DNA of 64,000 nucleotides from contig NZ_CP053908.1 in assembly GCF_013256625.1 (NCBI RefSeq), positions 4,216,001-4,280,000 of the forward strand. The letters run 5' to 3'. The DNA is from Hymenobacter sp. BRD128. GTDB taxonomy: Bacteria; Bacteroidota; Bacteroidia; Cytophagales; Hymenobacteraceae. A program made the position numbers and the translations under genes. Within the stretch, counting starts at the first letter, position 1. Every line of letters starts with the position of its first letter. This document shows, piece by piece, positions 49,361 to 58,464 of this stretch. Under the pieces are notes generated by a model. It worked only from the letters and a program-made list of their open reading frames with translations, was not told the DNA's origin and made no database searches.

Positions 49361-50432
49361 TAGGCACGCGTGACCGGGTTGGGCTAGCCAGCCAGCGGGG
49401 CAGGTAGGCCACGCCCAGCGCCAGGTAGAAGTAGTACGTGACGATGCGGTAGAGCAGCACCAAGAAGCTCGTCATGGCGGCCGTGCCCATAAAGCGGCCG
49501 AAGAACGTCGGAAACGCCCCCTCGGCAATGCCCGCGCCGCCCGGCGTAATGGCCAGCAGTAGAATGACTTTGTAGGTGATATTGCGGGCAAAGATGAACA
49601 GAAACGTGTTCGTCGTCATGGGGGAAAAAGCGCCGATGAGGCAGCCGATAACGGCGTAGCGGGCCGTCCACACAAACACGGTGCTCAGGCTGGCCCGCCA
49701 CCAGTAGGCGGCGCCCGCGCCGCGCAGCTGGGCCGAGGCCAGTACCATCTCCTGGCCCTGGCGGTAGGCTAGCCGCCGAAACCGCCGCAGCACCCGCACC
49801 GAAGCCAGGCGCACCAGCAAGCGCCGCACCGAGCGCGGATTTACGAACAAGGCATAAATGAGCAGGCCGGCGTAGGCCGATACGGCCAGGTAGCTGAAAA
49901 TGAAGAGGATGCGTAGCGATTGCACAAACGCCGATTGCAGGCCGTGGGGGTAGAGGCCATCGCTGGCTAGCCACACCACCAGGGGCACCATCAGCACATA
50001 ATAGAGGTTGTCGAGAAAGGCCGTGACGATGGTGTACGCAATGGCTTTACCCAGCGGAATGCCTTCCTTGGTGAGGATAACCGGGGCCGCCGCCGTGCCG
50101 CCCGCCGCCGAGGGCAGCACGCAGGAGGCAAATTCCCACACCACAATCACCCCGAAGGACTGCCGCCAGCTCAACGCTTTTTCCGAAATGCTGCGGATGC
50201 GGTAGATGTAGCCCAGGTCGCGCGCCCACAGCACCAGCAGCGTAATAAACAGCCACTGCCATTTGGCGTGTAGCAGCGGGGCGAGGTCGCCGGGCTTATA
50301 GGAGCGCCAGAATAAAAAAGCTACCACACTCAACCCAATCAGCGCCGGCACTACGATGCGCGAAGGCCGCAGCTGGTGCAGCAGGTCGGCATCGAGGCGG
50401 GCCGGGACGGGGGGAGGAGAAGCTAGCGGCAT
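49350..50432 (-). CDS. Flippase-like membrane protein (LPG synthase TM-domain family)
   Basis: A 360-residue integral membrane protein with about eight hydrophobic helices. Features of the lysylphosphatidylglycerol-synthase TM-region/UPF0104 family are FGVIVVWEFASCVLPSAAGGTAAAPVILTKEGIP and the C-terminal TPGGAGIAEGAFPTFFG. Family members include flippase-like proteins. The last residues, VPKRE, come from the right end of the neighbouring IS, so the original C-terminus has probably been altered. No soluble aminoacyl-transfer domain is attached. Confidence 0.85.
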   Translation of the reverse strand: MPLASPPPVPARLDADLLHQLRPSRIVVPALIGLSVVAFLFWRSYKPGDLAPLLHAKWQWLFITLLVLWARDLGYIYRIRSISEKALSWRQSFGVIVVWEFASCVLPSAAGGTAAAPVILTKEGIPLGKAIAYTIVTAFLDNLYYVLMVPLVVWLASDGLYPHGLQSAFVQSLRILFIFSYLAVSAYAGLLIYALFVNPRSVRRLLVRLASVRVLRRFRRLAYRQGQEMVLASAQLRGAGAAYWWRASLSTVFVWTARYAVIGCLIGAFSPMTTNTFLFIFARNITYKVILLLAITPGGAGIAEGAFPTFFGRFMGTAAMTSFLVLLYRIVTYYFYLALGVAYLPRWLASPTRSRVPKRE

Positions 50433-50502
50433 AGAGCAGGGAAAAGATAGGACAAAAATACGGCCACCCTTAGGCCTGGACTTCCGAGGCGTGAGCAGTC
50501 AA

Positions 50503-50541
50503 TGAAAAAGGCTCTGCTACGACAAGCGTAGCAGAGCCTTT
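50503..50541 (-). terminator. Terminator after the TonB-type receptor
   Basis: AAAGGCTCTGCTAC (50507-50520) pairs with GTAGCAGAGCCTTT (50528-50541), and T5 follows on the minus strand. It lies 30 bp after the stop codon of the receptor at 50571. Confidence 0.88.
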
Positions 50542-50570
50542 CCGCGAGCGGCTAGCCCGGTGCGGCAGGG

Positions 50571-53500
50571 CTAGGGCCGCCCGCCGGGGCTGCCGGCCGG
50601 CGTGATGCCGCCCGGCGAAGTGGTGCCCGGCGAGGGCGGGCCTACCGGCGCGGCCGGGGTGTTGGGTTTCATGGCCGGCGAAGCAGCCGGCTTGGTAGCC
50701 GAGCTATCGGCTGGTTGCTGGGCCGGGGCCGCTAGGCCAGGAGTAGCTGGCGTAGAAGCGCCGGGCGTGGCCGAGGCAGGGCTAGCCTGATTGCGCAGCT
50801 GTTGCAGCGAGTCGGCCGGGATGACGCGACGCGTCGAGTCGGTAGCGCTAGCTGGGCGTGCCCCGCCCGGCCGCTGGCCGGCTGCGCCGGGAGAGCCGCC
50901 GGGGCGCTGGCCGCCGCTAGGCCGCCCGCCGCCCTGGCCGCCGCCCCCGCCGCCACCCTGGCCACCGCCCATCTCGCCGCCGCCAACGCCGCCGTTGTCG
51001 CCGCCTTCCTTCAGGTCGTCGTTGTTCACACCCTTGCCCCGGCGGCCGGTGTCGCCAGCCGTCAGCTTGCCGATGCGATAGCTGAAGTTGACTTTAAAGT
51101 TCAGGTTGTGAATGACGTTGGTGCTGTTCTGGGTCAGGATGGGCCCGTTGATGGGCACGTTTACGCCGTTGTAGGCGTAGCTATCCACGTAGGGCGTCGA
51201 TACGTCGGTGCGAATGCGAATCTGGCCGGTGAAGAAATTCTCGGCCCCGAAACCAATGCTGCCGCGCTTTTCGGCAAAACTCTTTTGCAAACTCAGGCTG
51301 TAGATGCCGAAGCCGCTCTGGTAGCCTTGCAGCTGCACCTGCTGGCCCCGGTAGAAGCCGAAGAGCTGGAGCGAGTAGTTCTTGCCCATGTCATACGAGC
51401 CGAAGGCCCGCGCATTCACCACGGTGCCCCGGTTGCTGGAGTTGTAGAGCGCGCTGGGGTCGTTGTTGCGCAGCACGGCGTAGTACACGTCCACGCTGGC
51501 ATTGAGCGAGAGCTTGCCCGAGTTGGCGCCCGCAAAAAGGCTGCCGCCGTAGGCGTTTTCGGTGCCGGCGTTCTGAAACGTGCTCAGTAGCGCACCCTGG
51601 ATGCGGTTGGGATTGAGCGAATCGGGCAGCGGCACGCGCACCGTCTGGATGGCGCCGGTAGTGTTGCGCACAAAGGCCGTCAGGTTCAGGTTCACCTTCT
51701 GCTTCACGGTGGTGCTGTAGCCCAGCTCGTAGTTATTGGTGTATTCGGGGCGCAACAGCGGGTTGCCGGCTGAGGCATTCAACGGGTTGCTGGCTTGCAC
51801 GTTAGGGTTCAGAAATTGCAGCGACGGGCGCTGAATGCGGCGGTTATAGGAGAGCTTCACCACGTTGCCGTTCTCCAGCTTGCGCGAAAGGTTGATGCTG
51901 GGCACCAGCACCCCGTAGTCGGGAATAGTGGTGTTGGTGAGCACGCCCTTGTTATTAGTAAAATCAGCCGAGATGGTAGTGTACTCGAAGCGCACGCCCG
52001 GCTTCACCGTAAAGCCCTTGGGTAGCCCGATGGTATAAGTAGCGTAGCCGGCCGTCACGTTCTGGCGGTAGCGAAACGAATTATTCAGCGTACCGCTGCC
52101 GGCCGCCGGCGCCAGCGCCGGGTCGTAGAAGTAGCTGTAGTCGCTGTTCACGCGGCGCACAATGTCCTTGGCACCCAGCTCCAGCAGCTGGTTTTTCACC
52201 GTCGGCGTCTGGTAGTCAAGCTGGCCGGTAAATTCCTCGTTGTAGCTGTTGTTGTTGTTGCCGAGCTGGCCGATGTAGGTGCTCTTGGTCAGGTCGCTCG
52301 GGTTGAAAACGCTGTTGGTGAAGTTGTTTGTCTGGTTATTGCGGCTAAACAGCGTCAGCACGCTCAACTCGCGCTGCTCGGTCTGGTAGGTGTGCGTATA
52401 GTTGAGGCTAGCGTCGATGGTGTTCGATTTATTTACCGAAACCACGTCGCGCAGCGAGTTCACGGCCAGCGGGGCCCCGTTGGTGCCAATGCGGCTTACC
52501 AGGGTATTCTGGTAGTTGTCAGCATTGCGCACACCGTAGGCTAGCGAGCCCGCCAGCGAGTTGTGCTTGTCGAAGTCGTAGGTGAGGCCCAGCGTGTAGC
52601 GCCCGAAGGCGTCGTTGCGCCGGGTGTCGGCGCTTTGCGCCACGGTGGTGCGGTTGCCGGTGGCCAGGCTGGTACTAGTCTGGCTGTTCTCGAAGCTGCC
52701 CGGCTGGTTGTAGCTGGCCCGCCCAAAACCGCCCAGACTGATGCCAAACTTGCCGTTGCGGTAGTTGCCATTCAGGCCCAGGTTGCTGGCCCGCAGGCCC
52801 GCGCTGGTGTTGATGCCCAGCGAGCCGCCCTTCAGGTTATTCGTCTTAGTAACGATGTTGATAATACCGCCCGAGCCCTCGGCATCGTACTTGGCCGACG
52901 GCGAGGTAATGACCTCCACGGTCTGAATCTGGTCGGCCGGAATCTGCTTCAGCGCGTCGGCCACGCTGCTAGCCGCGATGGTGCTGGGCTTGTTATTAAT
53001 CAGCACTCGGATGTTGGAGCTGCCGCGCAGGCTCACGTTGCCGTCCAGGTCCACGCTCAGCAGCGGCACGCGCTTGAGCACGTCGGTGGCGTCGCCGCCG
53101 GCCGTGGTCTTGTCCACGTCGGCGTTGTAGATGGTGCGGTCCACGCGCTCCTCAATGAGCGGCTTTTTGCCCGTCACCACTACCTCGCCCAGCTTCTGGG
53201 CTTCGCCGCGCAGGGCCACGCTACCCAGCGCCAGGTTGGCGCCGGCGGCCACGGTCACGTCGTTTTTCACCTGCGTCTGGTAGCCGATAAAGCTGATTTC
53301 GACGCGGTAGGTACCGGCGGGCACGGGCAGCACAAACTTGCCATCGTCGCCGGCCACGCCGCCGTTCACGGGGCTGTTGGTGGTGGGGTTGATGACGTTG
53401 ACGGTCGCGTACGACACTGGCTTGCCGTTGGCCGCGTCGGTAACGGTACCGCTGATGCGGCCGGTGGAGCGGGATGCCGGGGCCGATGTGGCGGGCGCCC

Positions 53501-53597
53501 GCCCGCCCGCCTGGCTAAAGGCCAGCAGCGGGCTAGCCGCCAGCGCGCCGGCCAGAACCAAGGCAGTAGGAAAAGTAAGCTTGTTCATAAAATTCAT
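50571..53597 (-). CDS. Outer-membrane beta-barrel TonB-dependent receptor with disordered tail
   Basis: A 1008-residue receptor. The frame is open upstream; the ATG at 53597 (or 53588, MNKLTFPTALVL) starts the signal peptide. A carboxypeptidase-like domain (RISGTVTDAANGKPVSYATV) is followed by a plug with KLGEVVVTGKKPLIEERVDRTIYN and VDLDGNVSLRGSSNIRVLINNKPS...PSAKYDAEGSGGIINIVTK, then an OMP_b-brl_3-type barrel ending NFKVNFSYRIGK. After the barrel comes a tail of about 150 residues, first Gly-rich, then Pro/Ala/Ser-rich. The tail is low-complexity and probably periplasmic. Substrate is unknown. Confidence 0.92.
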   Translation of the reverse strand: MNFMNKLTFPTALVLAGALAASPLLAFSQAGGRAPATSAPASRSTGRISGTVTDAANGKPVSYATVNVINPTTNSPVNGGVAGDDGKFVLPVPAGTYRVEISFIGYQTQVKNDVTVAAGANLALGSVALRGEAQKLGEVVVTGKKPLIEERVDRTIYNADVDKTTAGGDATDVLKRVPLLSVDLDGNVSLRGSSNIRVLINNKPSTIAASSVADALKQIPADQIQTVEVITSPSAKYDAEGSGGIINIVTKTNNLKGGSLGINTSAGLRASNLGLNGNYRNGKFGISLGGFGRASYNQPGSFENSQTSTSLATGNRTTVAQSADTRRNDAFGRYTLGLTYDFDKHNSLAGSLAYGVRNADNYQNTLVSRIGTNGAPLAVNSLRDVVSVNKSNTIDASLNYTHTYQTEQRELSVLTLFSRNNQTNNFTNSVFNPSDLTKSTYIGQLGNNNNSYNEEFTGQLDYQTPTVKNQLLELGAKDIVRRVNSDYSYFYDPALAPAAGSGTLNNSFRYRQNVTAGYATYTIGLPKGFTVKPGVRFEYTTISADFTNNKGVLTNTTIPDYGVLVPSINLSRKLENGNVVKLSYNRRIQRPSLQFLNPNVQASNPLNASAGNPLLRPEYTNNYELGYSTTVKQKVNLNLTAFVRNTTGAIQTVRVPLPDSLNPNRIQGALLSTFQNAGTENAYGGSLFAGANSGKLSLNASVDVYYAVLRNNDPSALYNSSNRGTVVNARAFGSYDMGKNYSLQLFGFYRGQQVQLQGYQSGFGIYSLSLQKSFAEKRGSIGFGAENFFTGQIRIRTDVSTPYVDSYAYNGVNVPINGPILTQNSTNVIHNLNFKVNFSYRIGKLTAGDTGRRGKGVNNDDLKEGGDNGGVGGGEMGGGQGGGGGGGQGGGRPSGGQRPGGSPGAAGQRPGGARPASATDSTRRVIPADSLQQLRNQASPASATPGASTPATPGLAAPAQQPADSSATKPAASPAMKPNTPAAPVGPPSPGTTSPGGITPAGSPGGRP

Positions 53598-53773
53598 AAC
53601 GGCCAAAGTGCGCAAATGGCCCGCAATAGTTGCACTGCCCGGCCCTGTTTTCGGCAAATGGTCGGCCGAAGCCCTGCTTGTGCCGACTAAGCCCGCCACA
53701 CTGCCGATTGCAATAGCCCGGTCCGGTCCGTATTTTGGCTCCTTGGCGCACAACCGCCCGGCCCGCGCTGTCG

Positions 53774-53781
53774 TACCTTTG
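53774..53781 (+). promoter_or_regulatory. Bacteroidota -7 element for dxs
   Basis: TACCTTTG is a perfect TAnnTTTG match 68 bp upstream of the dxs start codon. No -33 TTTG is found at the ideal distance. Confidence 0.6.
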
Positions 53782-53849
53782 AGGTCGGCCGGCCAATCTC
53801 TTAGCCCGCCCGGCGGCGGCGTGCCGCCCCCTCTTTTCTGCCTGCCCCG

Positions 53850-55784
53850 ATGATGATTGAACCCGGCCCGCTTCTGGCGGCGATAGCCTCGCCCGACGAC
53901 CTTAAAAAGCTCGCCCCCGAGCAGTTAGTGCAAGTCAGCCAGGAGCTGCGCGAGTTTATCATCGACACGGTGAGCATCTACGGCGGCCATTTCGGCGCTT
54001 CGCTAGGGGTGGTCGAGCTAACGGTAGCGCTGCACTACGTTTTTAATACGCCCTACGACCAGCTGGTGTGGGATGTGGGTCACCAGGCCTACGGCCACAA
54101 AATCCTGACCGGCCGGCGCGACCGCTTTCCCACCAATCGCCGCTACGGCGGCATGTCGGGCTTCCCCAAGCGCTCAGAGAGCGAATACGACGCCTTTGGC
54201 GTGGGCCACAGCAGCACCAGCATCGGGGCGGCGCTGGGCATGGCCGTGGCTTCTGATTATAAAAAAGAGTTTGACCGCCAGCACATTGCTATAATTGGCG
54301 ACGGTGCCATGACGGCCGGCATGAGCTTCGAGGCGCTCAACCACGCCGGCGACATTCGCAACAATATGATTGTCGTGCTCAACGACAACTGCATGAGCAT
54401 CGACCCCAACGTGGGTGCGCTCAAGGAATACCTCACCGACATTACCACCTCGCGCACCTACAACAAAGTGCGCGACGAGCTGTGGAACGTGCTCGGCAAG
54501 CTCTCCAAGTTTGGCCCCAATCCGCAGCAGATTGCCCGCAAGGTAGAGGCCGCCATGAAGGCTACCCTGCTCAAACAGAGTAACTTATTTGAGGCGCTGA
54601 ACTTCCGCTACTTCGGCCCGGTCGATGGCCACGATGTACAGCACCTGGTGGCGGTACTCAATGATTTAAAATCCATTCCCGGCCCCAAGCTGCTGCACTG
54701 CGTCACGGTGAAGGGCAAAGGCTACGCGCTGGCCGAAAAAGACCAGACGCTGTGGCACGCGCCGGGCTTGTTTGATAAGATTACGGGCGAGATTTTTACG
54801 AAAGTCCACACCACCCCCCAGCCGCCGAAGTACCAGGACGTATTCGGCCACACGCTGCTGGAGCTGGCCCAGGCCAACGACAAGATAATGGGCGTGACGC
54901 CCGCTATGCCCAGCGGCTCGTCGCTCAATATTATGATGGCTGCCATGCCCGAGCGCGCCTTCGACGTGGGCATTGCCGAGCAGCACGCCGTCACGTTTTC
55001 GGCGGGGCTAGCCACGCAGGGGATGGTGCCGTTTTGCAACATCTACTCGTCGTTTATGCAGCGCGGCTACGACCAGGTGGTGCACGACGTGGCCCTGCAA
55101 AACCTGCACGTGGTGTTCTGCCTCGACCGCGCCGGCTTTGCCGGGGCCGACGGCCCCACCCACCACGGCTGCTACGACCTGGCCTACATGCGCTGCATCC
55201 CTAACATCGTGGTGAGCGCCCCGATGAACGAGCAGGAGCTGCGCAACCTGATGTACACCGCTCAGCTGCCCGAAAACGCCGGGCCGTTCAGCATCCGCTA
55301 CCCGCGCGGTGAGGGGGTGCTACCGGCCTGGCGCACGCCTTTGCAGCGCGTAGCCATCGGCACGGGCCGCGTGGTGCGCGAGGGCGAGGCGGGCGGCGTG
55401 GCCATCCTCAGCATTGGCCACATCGGCAACTATGCCGTGCAGGCCACCGCGGCCCTGGCTGCCGAAGGGCTAGCCGCTGGCCACTACGACATGCGCTTCT
55501 GCAAGCCACTCGATGAGGAGATGCTGCTGGCCGTGGCCCGCCGCTACCGCGCCATCGTGACGGTCGAAGATGGCTGCCTGCCCGGCGGCTTTGGCTCGGC
55601 GGTGCTGGAGTTTTTGAGCGAGCAGGGCCTAGCCGTTCCGGTGCGCCGCCTCGGCATCCCCGACCGCGTGGTAGAGCACGGCACTCAGGATCAACTCTAC
55701 AAAGAATGCGGCTTCGATGCCGAGGGCATCGCCCAGGCCGTGCGCGAGCTGAGCGCCAAAGTGGCGTTGCGCGAGTTGGCGTAG
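53850..55784 (+). CDS. dxs: 1-deoxy-D-xylulose-5-phosphate synthase
   Basis: A 644-residue DXS, the TPP enzyme that condenses pyruvate and glyceraldehyde 3-phosphate in the first step of the MEP isoprenoid pathway. Motifs are YGGHFGASLGVVELTVALHYVF, WDVGHQAYGHKILTGR, the TPP motif IGDGAMTAGMSFEALNHAG...VVLNDN, RYFGPVDGHD, VTVKGKGYALAE, GIAEQHAVTFSAGLA, LDRAGFAGADGPTHHG and IRYPRG. Length is normal. It is adjacent to a convergent carotenoid-type oxidoreductase gene, which fits isoprenoid use in pigments, but they are separate transcripts. Confidence 0.97.
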   Translation: MMIEPGPLLAAIASPDDLKKLAPEQLVQVSQELREFIIDTVSIYGGHFGASLGVVELTVALHYVFNTPYDQLVWDVGHQAYGHKILTGRRDRFPTNRRYGGMSGFPKRSESEYDAFGVGHSSTSIGAALGMAVASDYKKEFDRQHIAIIGDGAMTAGMSFEALNHAGDIRNNMIVVLNDNCMSIDPNVGALKEYLTDITTSRTYNKVRDELWNVLGKLSKFGPNPQQIARKVEAAMKATLLKQSNLFEALNFRYFGPVDGHDVQHLVAVLNDLKSIPGPKLLHCVTVKGKGYALAEKDQTLWHAPGLFDKITGEIFTKVHTTPQPPKYQDVFGHTLLELAQANDKIMGVTPAMPSGSSLNIMMAAMPERAFDVGIAEQHAVTFSAGLATQGMVPFCNIYSSFMQRGYDQVVHDVALQNLHVVFCLDRAGFAGADGPTHHGCYDLAYMRCIPNIVVSAPMNEQELRNLMYTAQLPENAGPFSIRYPRGEGVLPAWRTPLQRVAIGTGRVVREGEAGGVAILSIGHIGNYAVQATAALAAEGLAAGHYDMRFCKPLDEEMLLAVARRYRAIVTVEDGCLPGGFGSAVLEFLSEQGLAVPVRRLGIPDRVVEHGTQDQLYKECGFDAEGIAQAVRELSAKVALRELA

Positions 55785-55801
55785 AGGGTGATTTCTTTAC
55801 A

Positions 55802-55840
55802 TAAAAAAGTCTCGTAGCTGCTGCTGCGAGGCTTTTTTAT
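55802..55840. terminator. Bidirectional terminator between dxs and the oxidoreductase gene
   Basis: AAAAAAGTCTCG pairs with CGAGGCTTTTTT around a CTG-rich loop, with A and T tracts on both sides. It serves two convergent genes, ending at 55784 and 55890. Confidence 0.85.
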
Positions 55841-55889
55841 GTAGGAAAACACCCGCCGTGGGCATCTCCCGCCGATATAAGCAGGCAGA

Positions 55890-57347
55890 CTAATTTTCAT
55901 GATATAGCGGCGCTGCCGCTAGCCCAAACCTGTCGCGCAAGGCGCGGCGAGCGGCCCAGTAGCCACCCATGCCGTGCACGCCCCCGCCGGGCGGCGTGGC
56001 CGATGAGCACAGATACAACCCGCGCAGTGAGGTGCGGTAGGGCGAAGCCCGCAGCACGGGCCGGGTAAAAAGCTGACGAATATCAAGCAGCCCACCGTTG
56101 ATATCGCCACCCACGTAGTTGGGGTTATGCTCTTCCAACTGGGCTGGGCTGAAAGTGTGGCGGCCCAAAATACGTTCGCGGAAGCCGGGTGCGAAGCGCT
56201 CGACTTGGGCCTCGATAGCGGCGGTCAGGTCGTGGCGCGAGCCGTTGGGCACGTGGCAGTAGGCCCAGGCAGTGTGCCGGCCGGCCGGGGCTCGGCTAGG
56301 GTCGAATTGACTTTGCTGAGCCAGTAGCACGAAGGGCCGGGCCGGAAGCTGGCCACGCGCCGTAGCTTGCTCGCCAGCAGCTATTTCGGCCAGGGTGCCG
56401 CCCAGGTGCACGGTGCCGGCCTGGGCGCATTCAGCAGCAGTCCAGGGAATGGGCTCGGCCAGCGCCCAGTCTACCTTGAACACCCCCATGCCGTAGCGGT
56501 AGCGCCGGAGCTGCCACTGGTAGATGCCCGATAGCCGATGCCCGGCCAGCTGCAAAAGCTGCGCCGGCGTCACATCGAGCAGCACGGCCCGGGCAGGCGG
56601 CAGCTGGGCCAGCGAGCGCACGTAGGTGCCCGTTTCGACGTGGCCGCCCAGCGCCCGGAAATGCGCCACCAGCGCATCGGCAATGGCCTGCGAGCCGCCT
56701 TGTGCCAAGGGCCAGCCCTGGCTGTGAGCCGTGAGCAGCAGCACCAGCCCAAACGCTCCGGTAGCCACGTTGCTCAGCGGCTGAATGGCGTGCGCGGCCA
56801 TGCCGGCCAGCAGGCCTTGGGCCTTGTCGCCCTGAAAGCGACGCGCCAGCACCGTAGCCGGCAGCAGGGCCGATAAGCCAAACCGCGCCAGCTCGACGGG
56901 GTGCTTGGGCCAGTGCAGCGGGGCTAGCACTTCAGAAACCAGCCGTGGCCAATGGGCGAGCAGTGGCGTGAGCAGTTTTTGGTAGGCCGCCGCATCGGAC
57001 CCCAGTGCCTGGGCCGTGGCGGCCAGCGAGGACAGCGCGGCGGCGGCCGTGCCATCGTCGAACGGATGCGCGGCGGCCACCAGCGGCGTGATGAAATTCA
57101 ACCCATACTGCGCCAGCGGCAGCGTGCGAAAAAACGGCGAGGCCACCGCCAGCGGGTGAATGGCCGAGCAAATGTCGTGGCGAAAACCCGGCAGCGTCAG
57201 CTCGGCCGTGCGCAGGCCGCCGCCCAGCTCGTTTTTACCTTCGAGCAGCAGCACCGCAAGGCCCGCTTGCTGCAGGGTAATGGCCGCCGCTAGCCCATTG
57301 GGGCCGGAGCCAACGACGACGGCATCATACGTACTATCCATAGGCAT
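55890..57347 (-). CDS. FAD-dependent phytoene-desaturase-like oxidoreductase
   Basis: A 485-residue FAD enzyme of the phytoene desaturase/amine-oxidase type. The dinucleotide-binding motif is at the start: DAVVVGSGPNGLAAAITLQQAGLAVLLLEGKNELGGGLRT. This is followed by PGFRHDICSAIHPL, SQAIADALVAHFRALGGHVETGTYV, and the C-terminal FAD-contact block LYLCSSATPPGGGVHGMGGYWAARRAL. Related NAD(P)/FAD oxidoreductases include CrtI-like and retinol-saturase-like enzymes, but the exact reaction cannot be assigned. No other crt genes are seen here. The alternative start MDSTYD at 57341 is equally possible. Confidence 0.9.
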   Translation of the reverse strand: MPMDSTYDAVVVGSGPNGLAAAITLQQAGLAVLLLEGKNELGGGLRTAELTLPGFRHDICSAIHPLAVASPFFRTLPLAQYGLNFITPLVAAAHPFDDGTAAAALSSLAATAQALGSDAAAYQKLLTPLLAHWPRLVSEVLAPLHWPKHPVELARFGLSALLPATVLARRFQGDKAQGLLAGMAAHAIQPLSNVATGAFGLVLLLTAHSQGWPLAQGGSQAIADALVAHFRALGGHVETGTYVRSLAQLPPARAVLLDVTPAQLLQLAGHRLSGIYQWQLRRYRYGMGVFKVDWALAEPIPWTAAECAQAGTVHLGGTLAEIAAGEQATARGQLPARPFVLLAQQSQFDPSRAPAGRHTAWAYCHVPNGSRHDLTAAIEAQVERFAPGFRERILGRHTFSPAQLEEHNPNYVGGDINGGLLDIRQLFTRPVLRASPYRTSLRGLYLCSSATPPGGGVHGMGGYWAARRALRDRFGLAAAPLYHEN

Positions 57348-57519
57348 CGGGTAAACGCAAATAGGCCGGGCTAGGGTAGGCTACCGGCGATTTTCACCGG
57401 GCGGGGTACCCGATGAGCCAAGGAGCACCCCTTTCCCAAACAAGTATTGGTGGATGTTTGTCGTAGGCAGCACCGGGCTAGCCCGCCCGGCCAACTACTT
57501 TCCTTTTCCACTCTCCCTC

Positions 57520-58377
57520 ATGGCTACTACCCCCGCCACTTATCCCGCCACGTTCACCATCGGCGGCGACCTCACCGTGAAGCGCCTCGGCTACGGCGCC
57601 ATGCGCATCACCGGCGACGGTATCTGGGGCCCGCCCCAGGACCACGCCGAATCTATCCGCGTGCTCAAGCGTGCCGTCGAGCTGGGTGTCGATTTTATCG
57701 ACACCGCCGACAGCTACGGGCCGAACGTATCGGAAGAGCTGATTGCCGAAGCGTTGCACCCCTACCACAAGGTCGTCATTGCCACCAAGGGCGGTTTGCT
57801 GCGCACCGGCCCCAACCAATGGCCCGTCGATGCCAGCCCCAAGCACCTCGAAGAAGCGCTGCACGGCAGCCTCAAGCGCCTGCAAGTCGAGCAGATTGAC
57901 CTCTACCAATTGCACCGCATCGACCCGCACGTGCCGATGGAAGACACCTTCAAATTCCTGCAAAAAGCCCAGCAGGATGGTCTGGTGAAGCACATTGGCC
58001 TTTCCGAAGTCGATGTAGACCAGATTAAAAAGGCCCAGGAGTTTTTTCCGGTGGTGTCGGTGCAGAATATGTATTCGGTCGATAACCGCAAGTGGGAGCC
58101 GGTGCTCGACTACACTCGCGAGCAGAATATGGCTTTCATTCCGTGGTACCCGCTTTCGGGCGGTAATAAAGAAGCCCTGGCGGCGCTCGACACCCTAGCC
58201 AAAAAGCACGGCGCCACCCAGCAGCAGATTGCCCTGAGCTGGCTGCTGCACCACTCGCCCAATATCCTGCTCATCCCCGGCACGTCGAAGGTGAAGCACC
58301 TGGAGGAAAATATGAAAACGGCCGACATCCACCTCTCGGCCGAGGACATGGCCTCGCTCGATAAGCTAAAAGCGTAA
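57520..58377 (+). CDS. Aldo/keto reductase
   Basis: A 285-residue NADPH-dependent aldo/keto reductase. The ATG at 57520 (MATTPATYPATFTIGGDL) was chosen over an upstream in-frame start because the family begins there. The catalytic set is visible: FIDTADSYGPNVSEE (Asp, Tyr), VIATKGG (Lys) and YQLHRIDP (His). The NADP-binding end has LIPGTSKVKHLEENM. Substrate is unknown. It is followed by a strong terminator and is not clearly linked to neighbours. Confidence 0.95.
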   Translation: MATTPATYPATFTIGGDLTVKRLGYGAMRITGDGIWGPPQDHAESIRVLKRAVELGVDFIDTADSYGPNVSEELIAEALHPYHKVVIATKGGLLRTGPNQWPVDASPKHLEEALHGSLKRLQVEQIDLYQLHRIDPHVPMEDTFKFLQKAQQDGLVKHIGLSEVDVDQIKKAQEFFPVVSVQNMYSVDNRKWEPVLDYTREQNMAFIPWYPLSGGNKEALAALDTLAKKHGATQQQIALSWLLHHSPNILLIPGTSKVKHLEENMKTADIHLSAEDMASLDKLKA

Positions 58378-58403
58378 CGGAGCTAACGGATTGCGCGTTA
58401 AGT

Positions 58404-58436
58404 AAAGCCGGCTAGCCTCGCTAGCCGGCTTTTTGT
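58404..58436 (+). terminator. Rho-independent terminator after the aldo/keto reductase
   Basis: AAAGCCGGCTAGC (58404-58416) and GCTAGCCGGCTTT (58420-58432) pair exactly around CTC and are followed by T-rich sequence, 26 bp after the stop codon. Confidence 0.92.
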
Positions 58437-58464
58437 TTTCCGTCCCTTCCGCTACTACCCACCC

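Noticed and set aside
53589..53753. N-terminal extension of the TonB-type receptor
   Set aside because: The extension has no signal features, and the clear signal peptide starts at 53597 or 53588.
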